From positions 310,001 to 374,000 of the forward strand of contig NZ_BQUT01000005.1 of the NCBI RefSeq assembly GCF_022835675.1: 64,000 nucleotides of DNA, given 5' to 3'. This DNA comes from Companilactobacillus sp. RD055328 (GTDB taxonomy: Bacteria > Bacillota > Bacilli > Lactobacillales > Lactobacillaceae). Position numbers and translations under genes: made by a program. Below the pieces are notes generated by a model. The model was not told the origin of the DNA and made no database searches. It worked only from the letters and a program-made list of their open reading frames with translations. Below are positions 43,540 through 53,212 of this stretch, in pieces; position 1 is the stretch's first letter, and every line of letters starts with the position of its first letter.

Positions 43540-44829
43540 TTATTTTTGAACAGCAGAATCAACAATAATATCAAGAGCTTTTTTAACTGATACATCATGT
43601 TTAACCATATCATCAGTTAAAGCTTGACGTACAACAGATTCTTCCATGTTGTATTGACCAGCTAATGACTTGATTTCATCATCAACATCTTTCTTAGTTG
43701 GTTTAATCTTTTCAGCTGCAACAACAGCTTCAAGAACTAAATCAGTCTTAACACGTGTTTCTGCGTCTTTCTTGAATTGATCACGTAAATCAGCTTCAGT
43801 AGTACCTGTTAGTTGGAAGTACATTTCAGGATTCATACCTTGTGATTGAATTGTGTTCATGTATTGGTTCATTTGGTTATCAACTTCTGTGTTAATCATA
43901 GCTTCTGGAATTTCGTCTATTTTAGCATTCTTAACAGCTGCAGATGTTGCGGCTTCTTGAATTGCATTTTCAGCGTCATTTTCCATTCTCTTCTTGATTT
44001 CAGCTTTGATGTTTTCTTTTAGTTGATCAAGATTTTCAACATTTTCGTCAACATCTTTAGCAAAATCATCATCTAATTCTGGAAGTTGTTTTTCTTTAAC
44101 TTCATGAATAGTTGTTGCAAATTCAGCTTCTTTACCAGCTAAATCATTAGCGTGGTAGTCTTTAGGGAATGTAACTTTAACAGTTACATCTTCTGAAGCT
44201 TTGTGTCCAACAAGTTGTTCTTCAAAACCAGGAATAAATGAGTTAGATCCTAATTCAAGTGAATAGTTCTTAGCTGAACCACCATCGAATTCTTTGCCAT
44301 CAACTGTACCTGTATAGTCGATAACAACTGTGTCGCCATCAGCAGCTGCTGCATCTTCTTTAAGAACAAGTTCTGCTTGTTGTTTACGAGTGTTTTCAAG
44401 TTCATCTTCAACCATTTTTTTAGTTACAGTAGTTTTTTGCTTAGGAACTTCAAGTCCTTTGTAGTCACCTAATTTAACTTCTGGTTTAACAGTTACAGTA
44501 GCCTTTAATACCCAAGGTTCTGTTTCTGATAATGAATCAACATCAATTTTTGGTTGGTCAACTGGTTCAATTTTTGTATCTTCAATAGCTTTGTTATAAG
44601 CTTCTGGCAAAACAGCATTTAAAGCTTCTTCATATAAAGCAGCTTCTCCATACATTTTGTTGAAGATTTGTCTTGGCATTTTACCCTTACGGAAACCAGG
44701 AGCATTAAGGTTCTTACGAACCTTCTTAAATGCAATATCAAGTCCTTTAGAAATAGTATCTCTATCGATTTCGAATGTTAATTCTCCATCAGTTTTACCT
44801 TTTTTAGTCCATTTTGCTTTAGAAGCCAT
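43540..44829 (-). CDS. tig: Trigger factor
   Basis: A 429-residue ribosome-associated chaperone and prolyl isomerase. N-terminal ribosome-binding domain with the GFRKGKMPR signature (about residues 46-54), central FKBP-type domain (about 150-245, [15 protein letters not shown] and GFEEQL), then the helical C-terminal domain (about 250-429). Length is normal. Acts on nascent chains at the exit tunnel. Monocistronic with own terminator, in the conserved tuf-tig-clpX order. Confidence 0.97.
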   Translation of the reverse strand: MASKAKWTKKGKTDGELTFEIDRDTISKGLDIAFKKVRKNLNAPGFRKGKMPRQIFNKMYGEAALYEEALNAVLPEAYNKAIEDTKIEPVDQPKIDVDSLSETEPWVLKATVTVKPEVKLGDYKGLEVPKQKTTVTKKMVEDELENTRKQQAELVLKEDAAAADGDTVVIDYTGTVDGKEFDGGSAKNYSLELGSNSFIPGFEEQLVGHKASEDVTVKVTFPKDYHANDLAGKEAEFATTIHEVKEKQLPELDDDFAKDVDENVENLDQLKENIKAEIKKRMENDAENAIQEAATSAAVKNAKIDEIPEAMINTEVDNQMNQYMNTIQSQGMNPEMYFQLTGTTEADLRDQFKKDAETRVKTDLVLEAVVAAEKIKPTKKDVDDEIKSLAGQYNMEESVVRQALTDDMVKHDVSVKKALDIIVDSAVQK

Positions 44830-44935
44830 TAGAATTCCTCCGGTTATATATCAATTCTGTAAATCTCATACTAGATGATTTTACCTTAATTAGTTGTGGT
44901 TGTAAACGTCTCAGCACTTTTTTATCCATTAAATA

Positions 44936-44968
44936 AAAAAACCCAAGACAAAGTCTTGAGTTTTTATT
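44936..44968 (-). terminator. Terminator of tuf
   Basis: AAAAACCCAAGAC-AAA-GTCTTGAGTTTTT. Confidence 0.88.
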
Positions 44969-44985
44969 TGCTATAAAAATTTATG

Positions 44986-46176
44986 TTAGTCCAAGATATC
45001 TGTAACAGAACCAGCACCAACAGTACGTCCACCTTCACGAACAGTAAACTTAGTACCTTTTTCGATAGCAACTGGAGCAATCAAGTCAACTTCAAAAGTA
45101 ACTTGGTCACCAGGCATAACCATTTCTACCCCTGAAGGTAGTTCGATAACACCAGTAACGTCAGTTGTATGGAAGTAGAATTGAGGACGGTAGTTTGAGA
45201 AGAATGGAGTATGACGTCCACCTTCGTCCTTGCTCATGATATAAACTTCACTCTTGAATTTAGTGTGAGTTTGAATTGAGCCAGGAGCAGCAAGAACTTG
45301 TCCACGTTCGATTTGATCACGATCAACACCACGAAGAAGTGCACCGATGTTATCACCAGCTTCACCTGAATCAAGTGTCTTACGGAACATTTCTAGTCCA
45401 GTAACAGTTGTCTTCATAATATCTGGTTTCAAACCAATGATTTCAACTTCATCACCAACGTTAACTGTACCACGGTCAATACGACCTGAAGCAACAGTAC
45501 CACGACCAGTAATTGTAAATACGTCTTCAACAGGCATCAAGAATGGTTTGTCTGTATCACGTTCTGGAGTTGGAACATATTCGTCAACGATATCAAGAAG
45601 TTTTTGTACGTTAGCAACTTGGTCAGCATCTCCTTCAAGAGCTTTAAGAGCTGAACCGTGAACAACAGGAATATCATCACCAGGGTAATCGTATTCTGAA
45701 AGTAATTCACGAACTTCCATTTCAACCAAGTCAACCAATTCATCATCGTCAACTAAGTCAGTCTTGTTAAGGAATACAACGATGTAATCAACACCAACTT
45801 GGCGAGCAAGTAGGATATGTTCACGTGTTTGTGGCATAGGACCATCAGTTGCAGCAACAACAAGGATAGCACCATCCATTTGTGCAGCACCAGTGATCAT
45901 GTTCTTAACGTAGTCAGCATGTCCAGGGGCATCAATATGTGCATAGTGACGTGCTTTTGTTTCATATTCAACGTGGGCAGTATTAATAGTAATACCACGT
46001 TCTTTTTCTTCTGGAGCAGCATCGATGTTAGCGTAGTCTTGAGCTTGTGCCAAGCCTTGGTCAGACAACACCTTAGTGATTGCTGCAGTCAAAGTTGTTT
46101 TACCGTGGTCAACGTGACCAATTGTCCCAATATTTACATGGGGTTTTGTTCTCTCATAATGTTCTTTTTCAGCCAT
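44986..46176 (-). CDS. tuf: Elongation factor Tu
   Basis: A 396-residue translation GTPase delivering aminoacyl-tRNA to the ribosome. G1 GHVDHGKT (about residues 19-26), G3 [12 protein letters not shown]4 NKTDLVDD; effector threonine in [11 protein letters not shown]. Nearly optimal ribosome site (AGGAGG) and codons typical of highly expressed genes. Preceded by two predicted promoters and a 5' hairpin. Its location outside the str operon, before tig, is normal in lactobacilli. Confidence 0.99.
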   Translation of the reverse strand: MAEKEHYERTKPHVNIGTIGHVDHGKTTLTAAITKVLSDQGLAQAQDYANIDAAPEEKERGITINTAHVEYETKARHYAHIDAPGHADYVKNMITGAAQMDGAILVVAATDGPMPQTREHILLARQVGVDYIVVFLNKTDLVDDDELVDLVEMEVRELLSEYDYPGDDIPVVHGSALKALEGDADQVANVQKLLDIVDEYVPTPERDTDKPFLMPVEDVFTITGRGTVASGRIDRGTVNVGDEVEIIGLKPDIMKTTVTGLEMFRKTLDSGEAGDNIGALLRGVDRDQIERGQVLAAPGSIQTHTKFKSEVYIMSKDEGGRHTPFFSNYRPQFYFHTTDVTGVIELPSGVEMVMPGDQVTFEVDLIAPVAIEKGTKFTVREGGRTVGAGSVTDILD

Positions 46177-46216
46177 TAAAAGATCCTCCTAATTATGCGT
46201 TCTTTATAAGAATTCT

Positions 46217-46245
46217 ACTGCAAAAACAAAAAGAGTTTTGCAGCT
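46217..46245 (-). promoter_or_regulatory. Hairpin in the tuf 5' leader
   Basis: Minus-strand RNA CUGCAAAA...UUUUUGCAG forms a stem-loop about 40 nt before the tuf start; it may stabilise the mRNA. It lacks a clear terminator T-run. Confidence 0.4.
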
Positions 46246-46261
46246 CACTCTTCAATGATAA

Positions 46262-46289
46262 ATTATACTACTTTTAGGTTTTAATTCAA
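46262..46289 (-). promoter_or_regulatory. tuf promoter P1 (proximal)
   Basis: Minus strand: -35 TTGAAT (46284-46289), 16-bp spacer, consensus -10 TATAAT (46262-46267). Confidence 0.65.
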
Positions 46290-46318
46290 TGATAATCGCC
46301 TAAAAATATACTCTTAGA

Positions 46319-46347
46319 ATTATACGGACGGATTATCGAAAAGTAAA
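46319..46347 (-). promoter_or_regulatory. tuf promoter P2 (distal)
   Basis: Minus strand: -35 TTTACT (46342-46347), 17-bp spacer, consensus -10 TATAAT (46319-46324). Confidence 0.6.
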
Positions 46348-46380
46348 CACATTTATCATAAATAAATCAAAAATAATTAA

Positions 46381-47313
46381 TTAATTTTCAAAAGTTTCAA
46401 GTAATTTACTATATCTATCAAGCCACATCACTATTTTTTCATTTTTCTTGGTTGGCTCAATATAGTCTTGATTATAGCGTTTTAAATAAATATCAATCCA
46501 AAAATCAATATCATCAATAATTTCACCTATGAATGGATAACTCATTGAAATATACAATAAAAACTCATTAATCATTAAATTAGCTTCATAGTCATCGTAA
46601 TTAGCAAGTTTTTTAGACATTATTTCTCGAGCATTAGTATATTCTGGAGAAAATAATAATGTTTTTAATTTAAATGGATTAAATTCACGAATTTCGCCAA
46701 AAAAGCTAATTGTATATTGCTTATTTAGTTTAAGTTTCACCAAATTTTCTATAATCTCATTTTTAAAAAGCGGATGTAAATAAGGATTTAATAACAAGTT
46801 TTGAGAAACATCTAAGAAATTATTAATCGGTAAATATTTCATATTACGAATTTTACTTGCTTGTATGCCGGCTTGCATAGTAACCAGAGACATTAACTCT
46901 TTTTCTTGATTTTCAATATCTTTTTGATGGTCAGATATAAAAGCACGCTCACATTCTTCTAGCTGGTCACTAATTCGACTTATTTCATCATCACTTAATA
47001 TCGTATATTCATCTTCTTTAACTATTTCCAAAAACTGATATGTCATTAAAAATTCGTTGGCATCCATTAAAATTTGAAATAAAAACTTTGCGTCTACATC
47101 ATTTTCCAGATAACGACCATAATAAATAGAAGCTTGATCAACAGCATCATCAAATTTCCCAATTTTCAATAAACTAGCAACAATTTTTTTGTTAATATCA
47201 AATGTATTTTTTATTAAAGAAGCTTGTCCAAAAAAATAGATAGCTTCTTTCCAGTTACGTTTTTCAAGTGCCTCTTCGCCTTGTCTAACTAAATCAGATC
47301 TATCATTATCCAT
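46381..47313 (-). CDS. TPR-like helical protein of unknown function
   Basis: A 310-residue, cytosolic, almost all-helical protein. The N-terminal 75 residues fit tetratricopeptide-like helices (GEEALEKRNWKEAIYFFGQA; LLKIGKFDDAVDQASIYYG); the rest is helical with no enzymatic motif. It lies between the RNase J gene and tuf, as in other lactobacilli where a TPR-like gene occupies this spot. The 55-nt gap to the RNase J gene contains that gene's terminator-like hairpin. Likely a scaffold or adaptor; function not known. Confidence 0.7.
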   Translation of the reverse strand: MDNDRSDLVRQGEEALEKRNWKEAIYFFGQASLIKNTFDINKKIVASLLKIGKFDDAVDQASIYYGRYLENDVDAKFLFQILMDANEFLMTYQFLEIVKEDEYTILSDDEISRISDQLEECERAFISDHQKDIENQEKELMSLVTMQAGIQASKIRNMKYLPINNFLDVSQNLLLNPYLHPLFKNEIIENLVKLKLNKQYTISFFGEIREFNPFKLKTLLFSPEYTNAREIMSKKLANYDDYEANLMINEFLLYISMSYPFIGEIIDDIDFWIDIYLKRYNQDYIEPTKKNEKIVMWLDRYSKLLETFEN

Positions 47314-47341
47314 TGTTTAACCTACTTTTATTATTGAAATT

Positions 47342-47366
47342 AAAAAATCGGCTTTCGCCGATCTTA
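47342..47366 (-). terminator. Short terminator-like hairpin after the RNase J gene
   Basis: AAATCGGC-TTTC-GCCGATCTT; modest stem, short T-run, possibly leaky. Confidence 0.55.
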
Positions 47367-47367
47367 T

Positions 47368-49050
47368 TTATCTACGAGCACGATGACGATTTTGGTTTAC
47401 TTCCATAATCACAGGAAGAATCATCGGACGACGTCTTGTTTGTTCAAATAAATATTTATTTAAATTATCACGAACTTCTCGTTTTAGATTAGCCCAATCA
47501 AATTCTTTGTTTTCTAAATTATCTTCGATTGCTTTGGTAATAACATCGATACTTTCATTTAATAATTCTTTGTTATCCCTCATGTATACAAAACCACGGG
47601 CATTAACTTTTGGACGCGAAACAATTTTTTTCTTTTTGCGATCAATTGTTACTACTGCTACAAACACTCCATCTTCGGCTAGCATTTGTCTATCTCTTAA
47701 TACAATAGAACCAATATCACCTACTCCAATACCGTCAATCATTGTATCTCCCGCTTCAACAGCAGTACCACGATTAAACTCTTTACCATCATATTCTAAT
47801 ACATCACCTTTTTGAGTCATGAAAATATGATCAGTGGCGATACCAGTTTCGTGTGCTAACTCTCCATGATTATCCATAAGACGATATTCACCTTGAATAG
47901 GAATAACATTTTCTGGATGAAGCAAATTAATCATTAACTGTAAATCATTCTTGTTAGCATGACCTGAAGGGAATAACCCATCACTAACAGTCTTCACTTC
48001 AGCATTAGCACGATAAATCATATCACGTGTTTTTGCCACAATTGTTTCCATAGCATGGGTTGGTGTTGTAGCGATAAACACTAAATCACCTTCCATGATT
48101 TTAAAAGGTCCTCTTTTGGCATTAGCCATACGTTGTAATAGCTTAATTGGCTCACCCATACGACCGGTCTCAACCAAGACGGTTTCTTCTGGTTGATGAT
48201 CTTTAAGTTCTTTTTCAGAAATTAAGACACCTTCTGGAATCTTGAGATAACCTAATTGCATAGCAGTACGTACAATTTTTTCAGCATCTTTTCCGGCAAT
48301 TGCAACTTTTCTATTTAATAAAGAAGATGCATCAATAATTTGTTGCATACGTTGAATATTTGATGCCACACTAGCAACTACGATTCTTCCTTCATGATAT
48401 TTAAAAGTATCTAAAATATACTCATAAATTTCACGTTCACTTGAATTTTCGTGTAATGATTCCGCATTTGCTGAATCACTTAATAATGCCAAGACTTTTT
48501 CTTTACCAATATCGGCAATGCGACCAAAATCTGTACGATACATTGGAATAGCAGCTTGATCGAATTTAAAATCACCCGTATAAACAATCTGACCTTCAGA
48601 TGTTTTGACACTAATCCCTAATGAACCAGGTATTGAATGGGTAGTTTTGAAGAATGAAACTGAAGCATTGCTAAAATCAATAGCAGTGTTTTCATCAATT
48701 TCATGAAAATCATTAAAGTTACGGCTCTTCTTATCACTTTGAGTAGTGATTTTTGCAAGAGCTATCGTAAGTTTTGAACCAAAAACTGGAATATCATGAT
48801 TGGCAACAATATATGGAATAGCTCCAATTGCATCAATATGACCATGTGTTACAAAAATACCAACAATCTTATCAATATTTTCTTCAACATAAGTTAAGTC
48901 AGGTACAACAACATCGATACCTAATAGTTCATTATCTGGATACTTTAACCCAGCATCCAAAATAAAAATTTCGTCCCCAACTTCGATAGCGTACATGTTT
49001 TTTCCGTTTTCACGTACTCCACCTAAGAGGACAATTTTGATATTATCCAT
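47368..49050 (-). CDS. rnjB: Ribonuclease J2-type protein
   Basis: A 560-residue beta-CASP metallo-beta-lactamase. It starts IKIVLLGGVRENGKNMYAIEV and has the RNase J C-terminal domain (about 450-555). The metal motif HxHxDH is degenerate: THGHIDAIGAIPY has Ala for the last His, and the later HGEYR motif of RNase J1 reads QGEYR. These substitutions mark the J2 form, which is known to be weakly active or inactive alone and to work in complex with RNase J1 in mRNA decay and rRNA processing. An rnjA gene would be expected elsewhere. It lies between rpsO and the TPR gene. Confidence 0.85.
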   Translation of the reverse strand: MDNIKIVLLGGVRENGKNMYAIEVGDEIFILDAGLKYPDNELLGIDVVVPDLTYVEENIDKIVGIFVTHGHIDAIGAIPYIVANHDIPVFGSKLTIALAKITTQSDKKSRNFNDFHEIDENTAIDFSNASVSFFKTTHSIPGSLGISVKTSEGQIVYTGDFKFDQAAIPMYRTDFGRIADIGKEKVLALLSDSANAESLHENSSEREIYEYILDTFKYHEGRIVVASVASNIQRMQQIIDASSLLNRKVAIAGKDAEKIVRTAMQLGYLKIPEGVLISEKELKDHQPEETVLVETGRMGEPIKLLQRMANAKRGPFKIMEGDLVFIATTPTHAMETIVAKTRDMIYRANAEVKTVSDGLFPSGHANKNDLQLMINLLHPENVIPIQGEYRLMDNHGELAHETGIATDHIFMTQKGDVLEYDGKEFNRGTAVEAGDTMIDGIGVGDIGSIVLRDRQMLAEDGVFVAVVTIDRKKKKIVSRPKVNARGFVYMRDNKELLNESIDVITKAIEDNLENKEFDWANLKREVRDNLNKYLFEQTRRRPMILPVIMEVNQNRHRARR

Positions 49051-49103
49051 TATAAAAAAACCTCATTATTATTTTTGTAGAATTATATTTTTCTGTTTAA
49101 TTC

Positions 49104-49128
49104 TGTCTAATACAGACAACTTGTCTAC
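49104..49128 (-). promoter_or_regulatory. Overlapping GTCT/AGAC repeats in the rnjB leader or promoter
   Basis: TGTCT-AATAC-AGACA and AGACAA-C-TTGTCT overlap, giving alternative hairpins. On the minus strand a -35-like TTAGAC lies in the repeats with TATAAT 17 bp further. Function unknown. Confidence 0.35.
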
Positions 49129-49187
49129 ACTTAGTGATAAGTTTAGCACATTTTATTTTTTTTTACATTAAAACGAAACAAAAAAAA

Positions 49188-49210
49188 GCCCGCCAAAGGC
49201 GAGCTTTTAA
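49188..49210 (-). terminator. Terminator of rpsO
   Basis: AAAAGCCCGCC-AAA-GGCGAGCTTTT with A/T flanks. Confidence 0.82.
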
Positions 49211-49212
49211 TA

Positions 49213-49482
49213 TTAACGACGTAAACCTAATGACTTGATCAAATCACGGTAACGAGCAACATCCTTATTTCTAAGGTAAGCAAGCAAGTTACGACGGTGA
49301 CCAATCTTCTTCAATAGACCAACATATGAATGATGATCTTGTTTATGAATGCTCAAATGTTCATTCAAAGCGTCGATATCTGCAGTTAATACAGCAATTT
49401 GTACTTCAGGAGAACCAGTGTCTCCTTCTTTAGTAGCATACTTTTTGATGATTTCGTTCTTTTGTTCTTTTGAAATAGCCAT
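49213..49482 (-). CDS. rpsO: 30S ribosomal protein S15
   Basis: An 89-residue primary rRNA-binding protein ([47 protein letters not shown]). ATG 49482 gives the standard length with AAGGTGG upstream; the in-frame GTG at 49494 is within the ribosome site. Own terminator. Its 5' leader (to about 49590) contains a GC-rich segment ACCGGCGC that could hold an S15 autoregulatory site, which I cannot confirm. Divergent from rpsT. Confidence 0.98.
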   Translation of the reverse strand: MAISKEQKNEIIKKYATKEGDTGSPEVQIAVLTADIDALNEHLSIHKQDHHSYVGLLKKIGHRRNLLAYLRNKDVARYRDLIKSLGLRR

Positions 49483-49620
49483 TTCAAATTCCACCTTTTA
49501 TATTATTTCATAAACCAAATACTAAGTAAGCGCCGGTGAAAGCAACAAACTGAGTATCGGTATTACAAGTAACTAATTTACAGTAAAATAAAAAAATAAT
49601 CAATAGTTTAGAAAGTTTTA

Positions 49621-49649
49621 TTGCAATGTTCCCATGGTTTTTGTATAAT
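49621..49649 (+). promoter_or_regulatory. Promoter of rpsT
   Basis: -35 TTGCAA (49621-49626), 17-bp spacer, consensus -10 TATAAT (49644-49649), about 39 nt before the start codon. Confidence 0.75.
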
Positions 49650-49687
49650 CAATCGTATTGAGTTTAAGAATTATCGGAGGTGAAAAC

Positions 49688-49942
49688 ATGCCACAAATTA
49701 AGTCTGCTATGAAGAGAGTTAAAACTATCGCCAGCAAAAACTTGCGTAACACTTCTCAAAGAAGTGAAATGCGTTCAACAATTAAAAAGTTTGAAGTTGC
49801 TGCTGAAGCTGGTAGTAAAGACACTGAACAATTGTTCAGAAATGCTTCTAAAGCTATCGACATGGCTAAGTCAAAAGGACTTATCAAGCCAAACAAAGCT
49901 GCTCGCGATAAATCAAGACTAGCAAAATTAAACAGCAAATAA
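49688..49942 (+). CDS. rpsT: 30S ribosomal protein S20
   Basis: An 84-residue basic helical protein binding 16S rRNA (MPQIKSAMKRVKTIASKN; IDMAKSKGLIKPNKAARDKSRLA). ATG 49688 with a strong GGAGGTG site gives the normal length; upstream in-frame codons precede that site. Plus strand, monocistronic, between divergent rpsO and convergent holA. Confidence 0.98.
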   Translation: MPQIKSAMKRVKTIASKNLRNTSQRSEMRSTIKKFEVAAEAGSKDTEQLFRNASKAIDMAKSKGLIKPNKAARDKSRLAKLNSK

Positions 49943-49946
49943 TAAT

Positions 49947-49975
49947 AAAAGCCATCTAATTAGATGGCTTTTTTA
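49947..49975. terminator. Bidirectional terminator between rpsT and holA
   Basis: AAAAGCCATCTA-AT-TAGATGGCTTTT with T-runs on both strands. Confidence 0.9.
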
Positions 49976-49977
49976 TT

Positions 49978-50985
49978 TTATGCAAATTTAGCGATAAATA
50001 GATCAAACAACATTTCTTTATTATCAGAACCTGTTTTCATCTTATAATCTATATTAACAATATATTGATACATCTCTTGTAAAATATCTAAAGTGAATCT
50101 TTTTGCTTGGGTGTTAGCCATTTTCACACGAAACGGATGTACTTTAAGCGTTGATGCAATAGTTGCTTGTGTTAATCCCTTAGCTGATAAAATATTAATC
50201 TGAATTAATAATCGTAATTGTGACAGTATTAATCCATTCAAAGCAATCGGTTCTATTTTTTGAATCAACATTTGTTGATATAAATCTTCTGCTAAAGCAG
50301 TATTTTTATTTAAAATTGCATTAACTAAATCAAAAACATTGTCATCCAAACTATTAGGTACTAATTTATCGACTGCTTCTAAGTCGATTTTTTTTGTATC
50401 CAGACAATATAAGTAAATTTTTTCAAGATTAGTTTGAATAGATGAAAAATCAGCATTGGTTTTTTGAATAAGTAAATCAAATGCATCGTTATCAATTGAA
50501 TAGCCTTCATTTGTTATTAATGCTTTTGCATATCCTTCTACTTGATTGGCAGAAATCTTAGCCGTGTCTATTATTTGAACAGACTTATTCAACTCTTTAA
50601 CTATTTTTTTTCTAGAATCTAACTTTTCATAGTTAGCAAAAAATACTAAAACTGAACTTAGCATTGGATTTTTAATGTAATCACTTAATATTTCAACATT
50701 TTGCTCAATACTTTGATTCTTTTCACCGGTTAAAAAAACAGGATTATTAACAAAAATGAGGCGACGATCACCAAAAAAAGGTGCAGAAATAGCTTCATTA
50801 ATAACATCTTCTAATGAATCTTCACGCAAATCAAAATCACTAAAATTCATATCTAATTCTTCAGGTTGTAGCAGCTCTTTAAAAATTTTAATAGCTTTAT
50901 CATTTAAACTAGCTTCATTACCAACAACCATATAAATGGGTTCAATTTTTACTTTTAATTGTTTTTGTAATTCTTTTAAATTCAT
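49978..50985 (-). CDS. holA: DNA polymerase III delta subunit
   Basis: A 335-residue clamp-loader subunit that opens the sliding clamp ring. N-terminal KIEPIYMVVGNEASLNDKAI, the DLREDSLEDVINEAISAPFFGDRRLI block and the late VHPFRVKMANTQAKRFT are typical of HolA in Firmicutes. It follows comEC by 1 nt, an arrangement widespread in Bacillota. Last gene of comEA-comEC-holA. Confidence 0.95.
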   Translation of the reverse strand: MNLKELQKQLKVKIEPIYMVVGNEASLNDKAIKIFKELLQPEELDMNFSDFDLREDSLEDVINEAISAPFFGDRRLIFVNNPVFLTGEKNQSIEQNVEILSDYIKNPMLSSVLVFFANYEKLDSRKKIVKELNKSVQIIDTAKISANQVEGYAKALITNEGYSIDNDAFDLLIQKTNADFSSIQTNLEKIYLYCLDTKKIDLEAVDKLVPNSLDDNVFDLVNAILNKNTALAEDLYQQMLIQKIEPIALNGLILSQLRLLIQINILSAKGLTQATIASTLKVHPFRVKMANTQAKRFTLDILQEMYQYIVNIDYKMKTGSDNKEMLFDLFIAKFA

Positions 50986-50986
50986 T

Positions 50987-53212
50987 TTATTTTCCTAGAA
51001 AAGTGTCTATTTTATAATTTCCTAAAAAATCATATTTCCAAGTAATCATACCATATTCTGAAGTCTTAAATATCTGAACATGATTTGTTTTCAAGGTGTT
51101 TATCGTTTCTTGATTAGGATGTCCATATCGATTCTTTCTACCCACTGAAATAAAAGCAGCTTTGGGTTTCAGCTTCTTGATGAACTTAGGGTCAGAAGAT
51201 GTCTTACTACCATGATGCCCTACTTTTAAATAGTCAATATTAGGATGAAACTTATGCAACACTTCTAATTCTTTATCACGTGGCAAATCACCAGTAAATA
51301 TCCAATTTCTTTTGCAAATTCTGGTAGTTAGAACCATCGAATCTTCGTTTTCTCCTGGACCCGGTTGTAACGGCGATAATACTTTAAACTTCAACGTAGA
51401 AAAATTTAATATATCGCCCGCATGAACTGAAGCAATGTTCATATGTTGACTATAAGGTTTCAAAACCTTTTGTACTTTGGGATTATTTTGCATTCCCTCG
51501 CCAAAATAAACTTGATTAACTGAGAATTTCTTTAACAGTTCTCCTAAATCACCAATATGATCACTATCTTGATGCGACATAAAAACAGCATCAATATGCG
51601 TAATTCCTTGGCTCTTTAAATAAGGAATTGTAATTTTATCTACGTTAAAGTTAGTGTTTCTTCGCCCATTAAATATCAACTTTCCACCAGTATCAATTAA
51701 AAATACTTGTCGTCTTAATGGTGTTGTAATTAGAATACTATCGCCTTGTCCGACATCAATTAAACTAACTTGACCTGTTAATGGAAATTTATTGATTACT
51801 ATAAAAAGTCCAACTATTCCCCAAAAACACCATAAGGATTTTGTGTTTCGTTGTTTAGCCTTATTTGAAATGATAATTAGCATCAATAATACCAAAACAA
51901 TTACTACTGGCAGTGGCAACTTACCTGTTATTATTTTAAAAACTTGAATTTGTGCTACTTGATTACAACAGTCGTAAAAAAACTTGATAATTGAATCAAA
52001 TAAGTTAACTATTTGTATGTTATAACTACCAAATATCGAAAAAATTATGGTAATTGGCAAAATAAACCACTCAAAGATTGGTGCAACTATTACATTAATA
52101 GGTATAGTTGCTAAGTTGAATTCATAATTATTTAAAATAATTAATGGCATACATAACAAATTAATCATTAATGCCATTTTAAAAACGGATAAACGCCACA
52201 AATATATTAATGCAAAAGATAACAAATATGTCAGTTGACCACCCAGTAATAATAAGCATTTTGGATCAATAAATAATCCAATTATTAATGAAGCACCAAA
52301 TATTTCGGTACTTGTATTTTTATAATTTAGACGACGATACACTATTTTTGTTAAGGCCAAAATAGTCGCACGACAGATACCTGTTTTAGTGCCAACTAAT
52401 ATGCAATATATTGGCAATATAATAAATAGCAGCACTTCTAGGCATTCCATCGTACATATTCTTGTGAAACTACAAAACTTCTTTAGAACAGCAATTAATA
52501 TTAATAAATGCAAACCAGATAAACTAAATAAATGAATGATTCCTAATTGCGAGAAACTTTGTAAATAATCTTTTGTCTTGATATCTTTTTCATTCATTCC
52601 AAGCAGCAAAGCATTGGCATTGAATCTTAAAGTCGGCGGCAATTTTTTAAAATACATAATCAATTGCCATCGCCATAAAAGAATTTTATCAACTAACGAA
52701 CTTGGTCTTGCATATATTATCTGGTATGAATGAATTTTTAAACTTCTGAATATATTTTTACTGTAATAATACTTTTGAAAATTTATTTCTGCAGGATTCG
52801 TTGCTTTTTTAATGTTTTCTAGTTCAAAGTCATTTGTTTTTAAATATATTATTTTATTTGGTTGTTGTTTAAACATACCTTTTGAATTATCGATAAAAAA
52901 ACTGAACTTTTCCGATTCAGAGTTGGCTATACCCGTACAAAAATCATGATTCATTGAAAATTCAGTAGGATTTATTTTTAAAATAAGAGACTGATAAGAG
53001 TGATTTACTAATTGTGGCACTAATGATAGTCGAAATAAAAATATTATGGCGACTATTGTTAACAACCAAAACGTTTGCCATTGTCTTAGTAATAAAATAC
53101 GAAAAATAATAAATAATAAAATTGTAAAAAAAATAAAGTGACTAAAAAAATTAATAGAACTAATCAATCCTAAAACAACTGCTATTATTAGAAATTTATT
53201 CTCATTAATCAA
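50987..53212 (-). CDS. comEC: Competence DNA channel ComEC/Rec2
   Basis: A 741-residue membrane protein forming the channel for single-stranded DNA uptake. N-terminal helices and an OB-like exterior segment (about 1-170), the competence membrane domain (about 200-460: NALLLGMNEKDIK; SLSGLHLLILIAVL) and a C-terminal metallo-beta-lactamase domain (about 480-735: DVGQGDSILI, FMSHQDSDHIGDL, KVGHHGSKTS). The frame is intact, so uptake may be functional. It overlaps comEA by 4 bases. Confidence 0.95.
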   Translation of the reverse strand: MINENKFLIIAVVLGLISSINFFSHFIFFTILLFIIFRILLLRQWQTFWLLTIVAIIFLFRLSLVPQLVNHSYQSLILKINPTEFSMNHDFCTGIANSESEKFSFFIDNSKGMFKQQPNKIIYLKTNDFELENIKKATNPAEINFQKYYYSKNIFRSLKIHSYQIIYARPSSLVDKILLWRWQLIMYFKKLPPTLRFNANALLLGMNEKDIKTKDYLQSFSQLGIIHLFSLSGLHLLILIAVLKKFCSFTRICTMECLEVLLFIILPIYCILVGTKTGICRATILALTKIVYRRLNYKNTSTEIFGASLIIGLFIDPKCLLLLGGQLTYLLSFALIYLWRLSVFKMALMINLLCMPLIILNNYEFNLATIPINVIVAPIFEWFILPITIIFSIFGSYNIQIVNLFDSIIKFFYDCCNQVAQIQVFKIITGKLPLPVVIVLVLLMLIIISNKAKQRNTKSLWCFWGIVGLFIVINKFPLTGQVSLIDVGQGDSILITTPLRRQVFLIDTGGKLIFNGRRNTNFNVDKITIPYLKSQGITHIDAVFMSHQDSDHIGDLGELLKKFSVNQVYFGEGMQNNPKVQKVLKPYSQHMNIASVHAGDILNFSTLKFKVLSPLQPGPGENEDSMVLTTRICKRNWIFTGDLPRDKELEVLHKFHPNIDYLKVGHHGSKTSSDPKFIKKLKPKAAFISVGRKNRYGHPNQETINTLKTNHVQIFKTSEYGMITWKYDFLGNYKIDTFLGK

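Noticed and set aside
46217-46245. tuf leader hairpin as an intrinsic attenuator
   Set aside because: The loop is T-rich but the stem is not followed by a T-run, so it is kept only as a leader hairpin.
45347-46277. Several plus-strand and alternative-frame ORFs across tuf
   Set aside because: They are antisense shadows of the highly codon-biased EF-Tu gene, with no ribosome sites.
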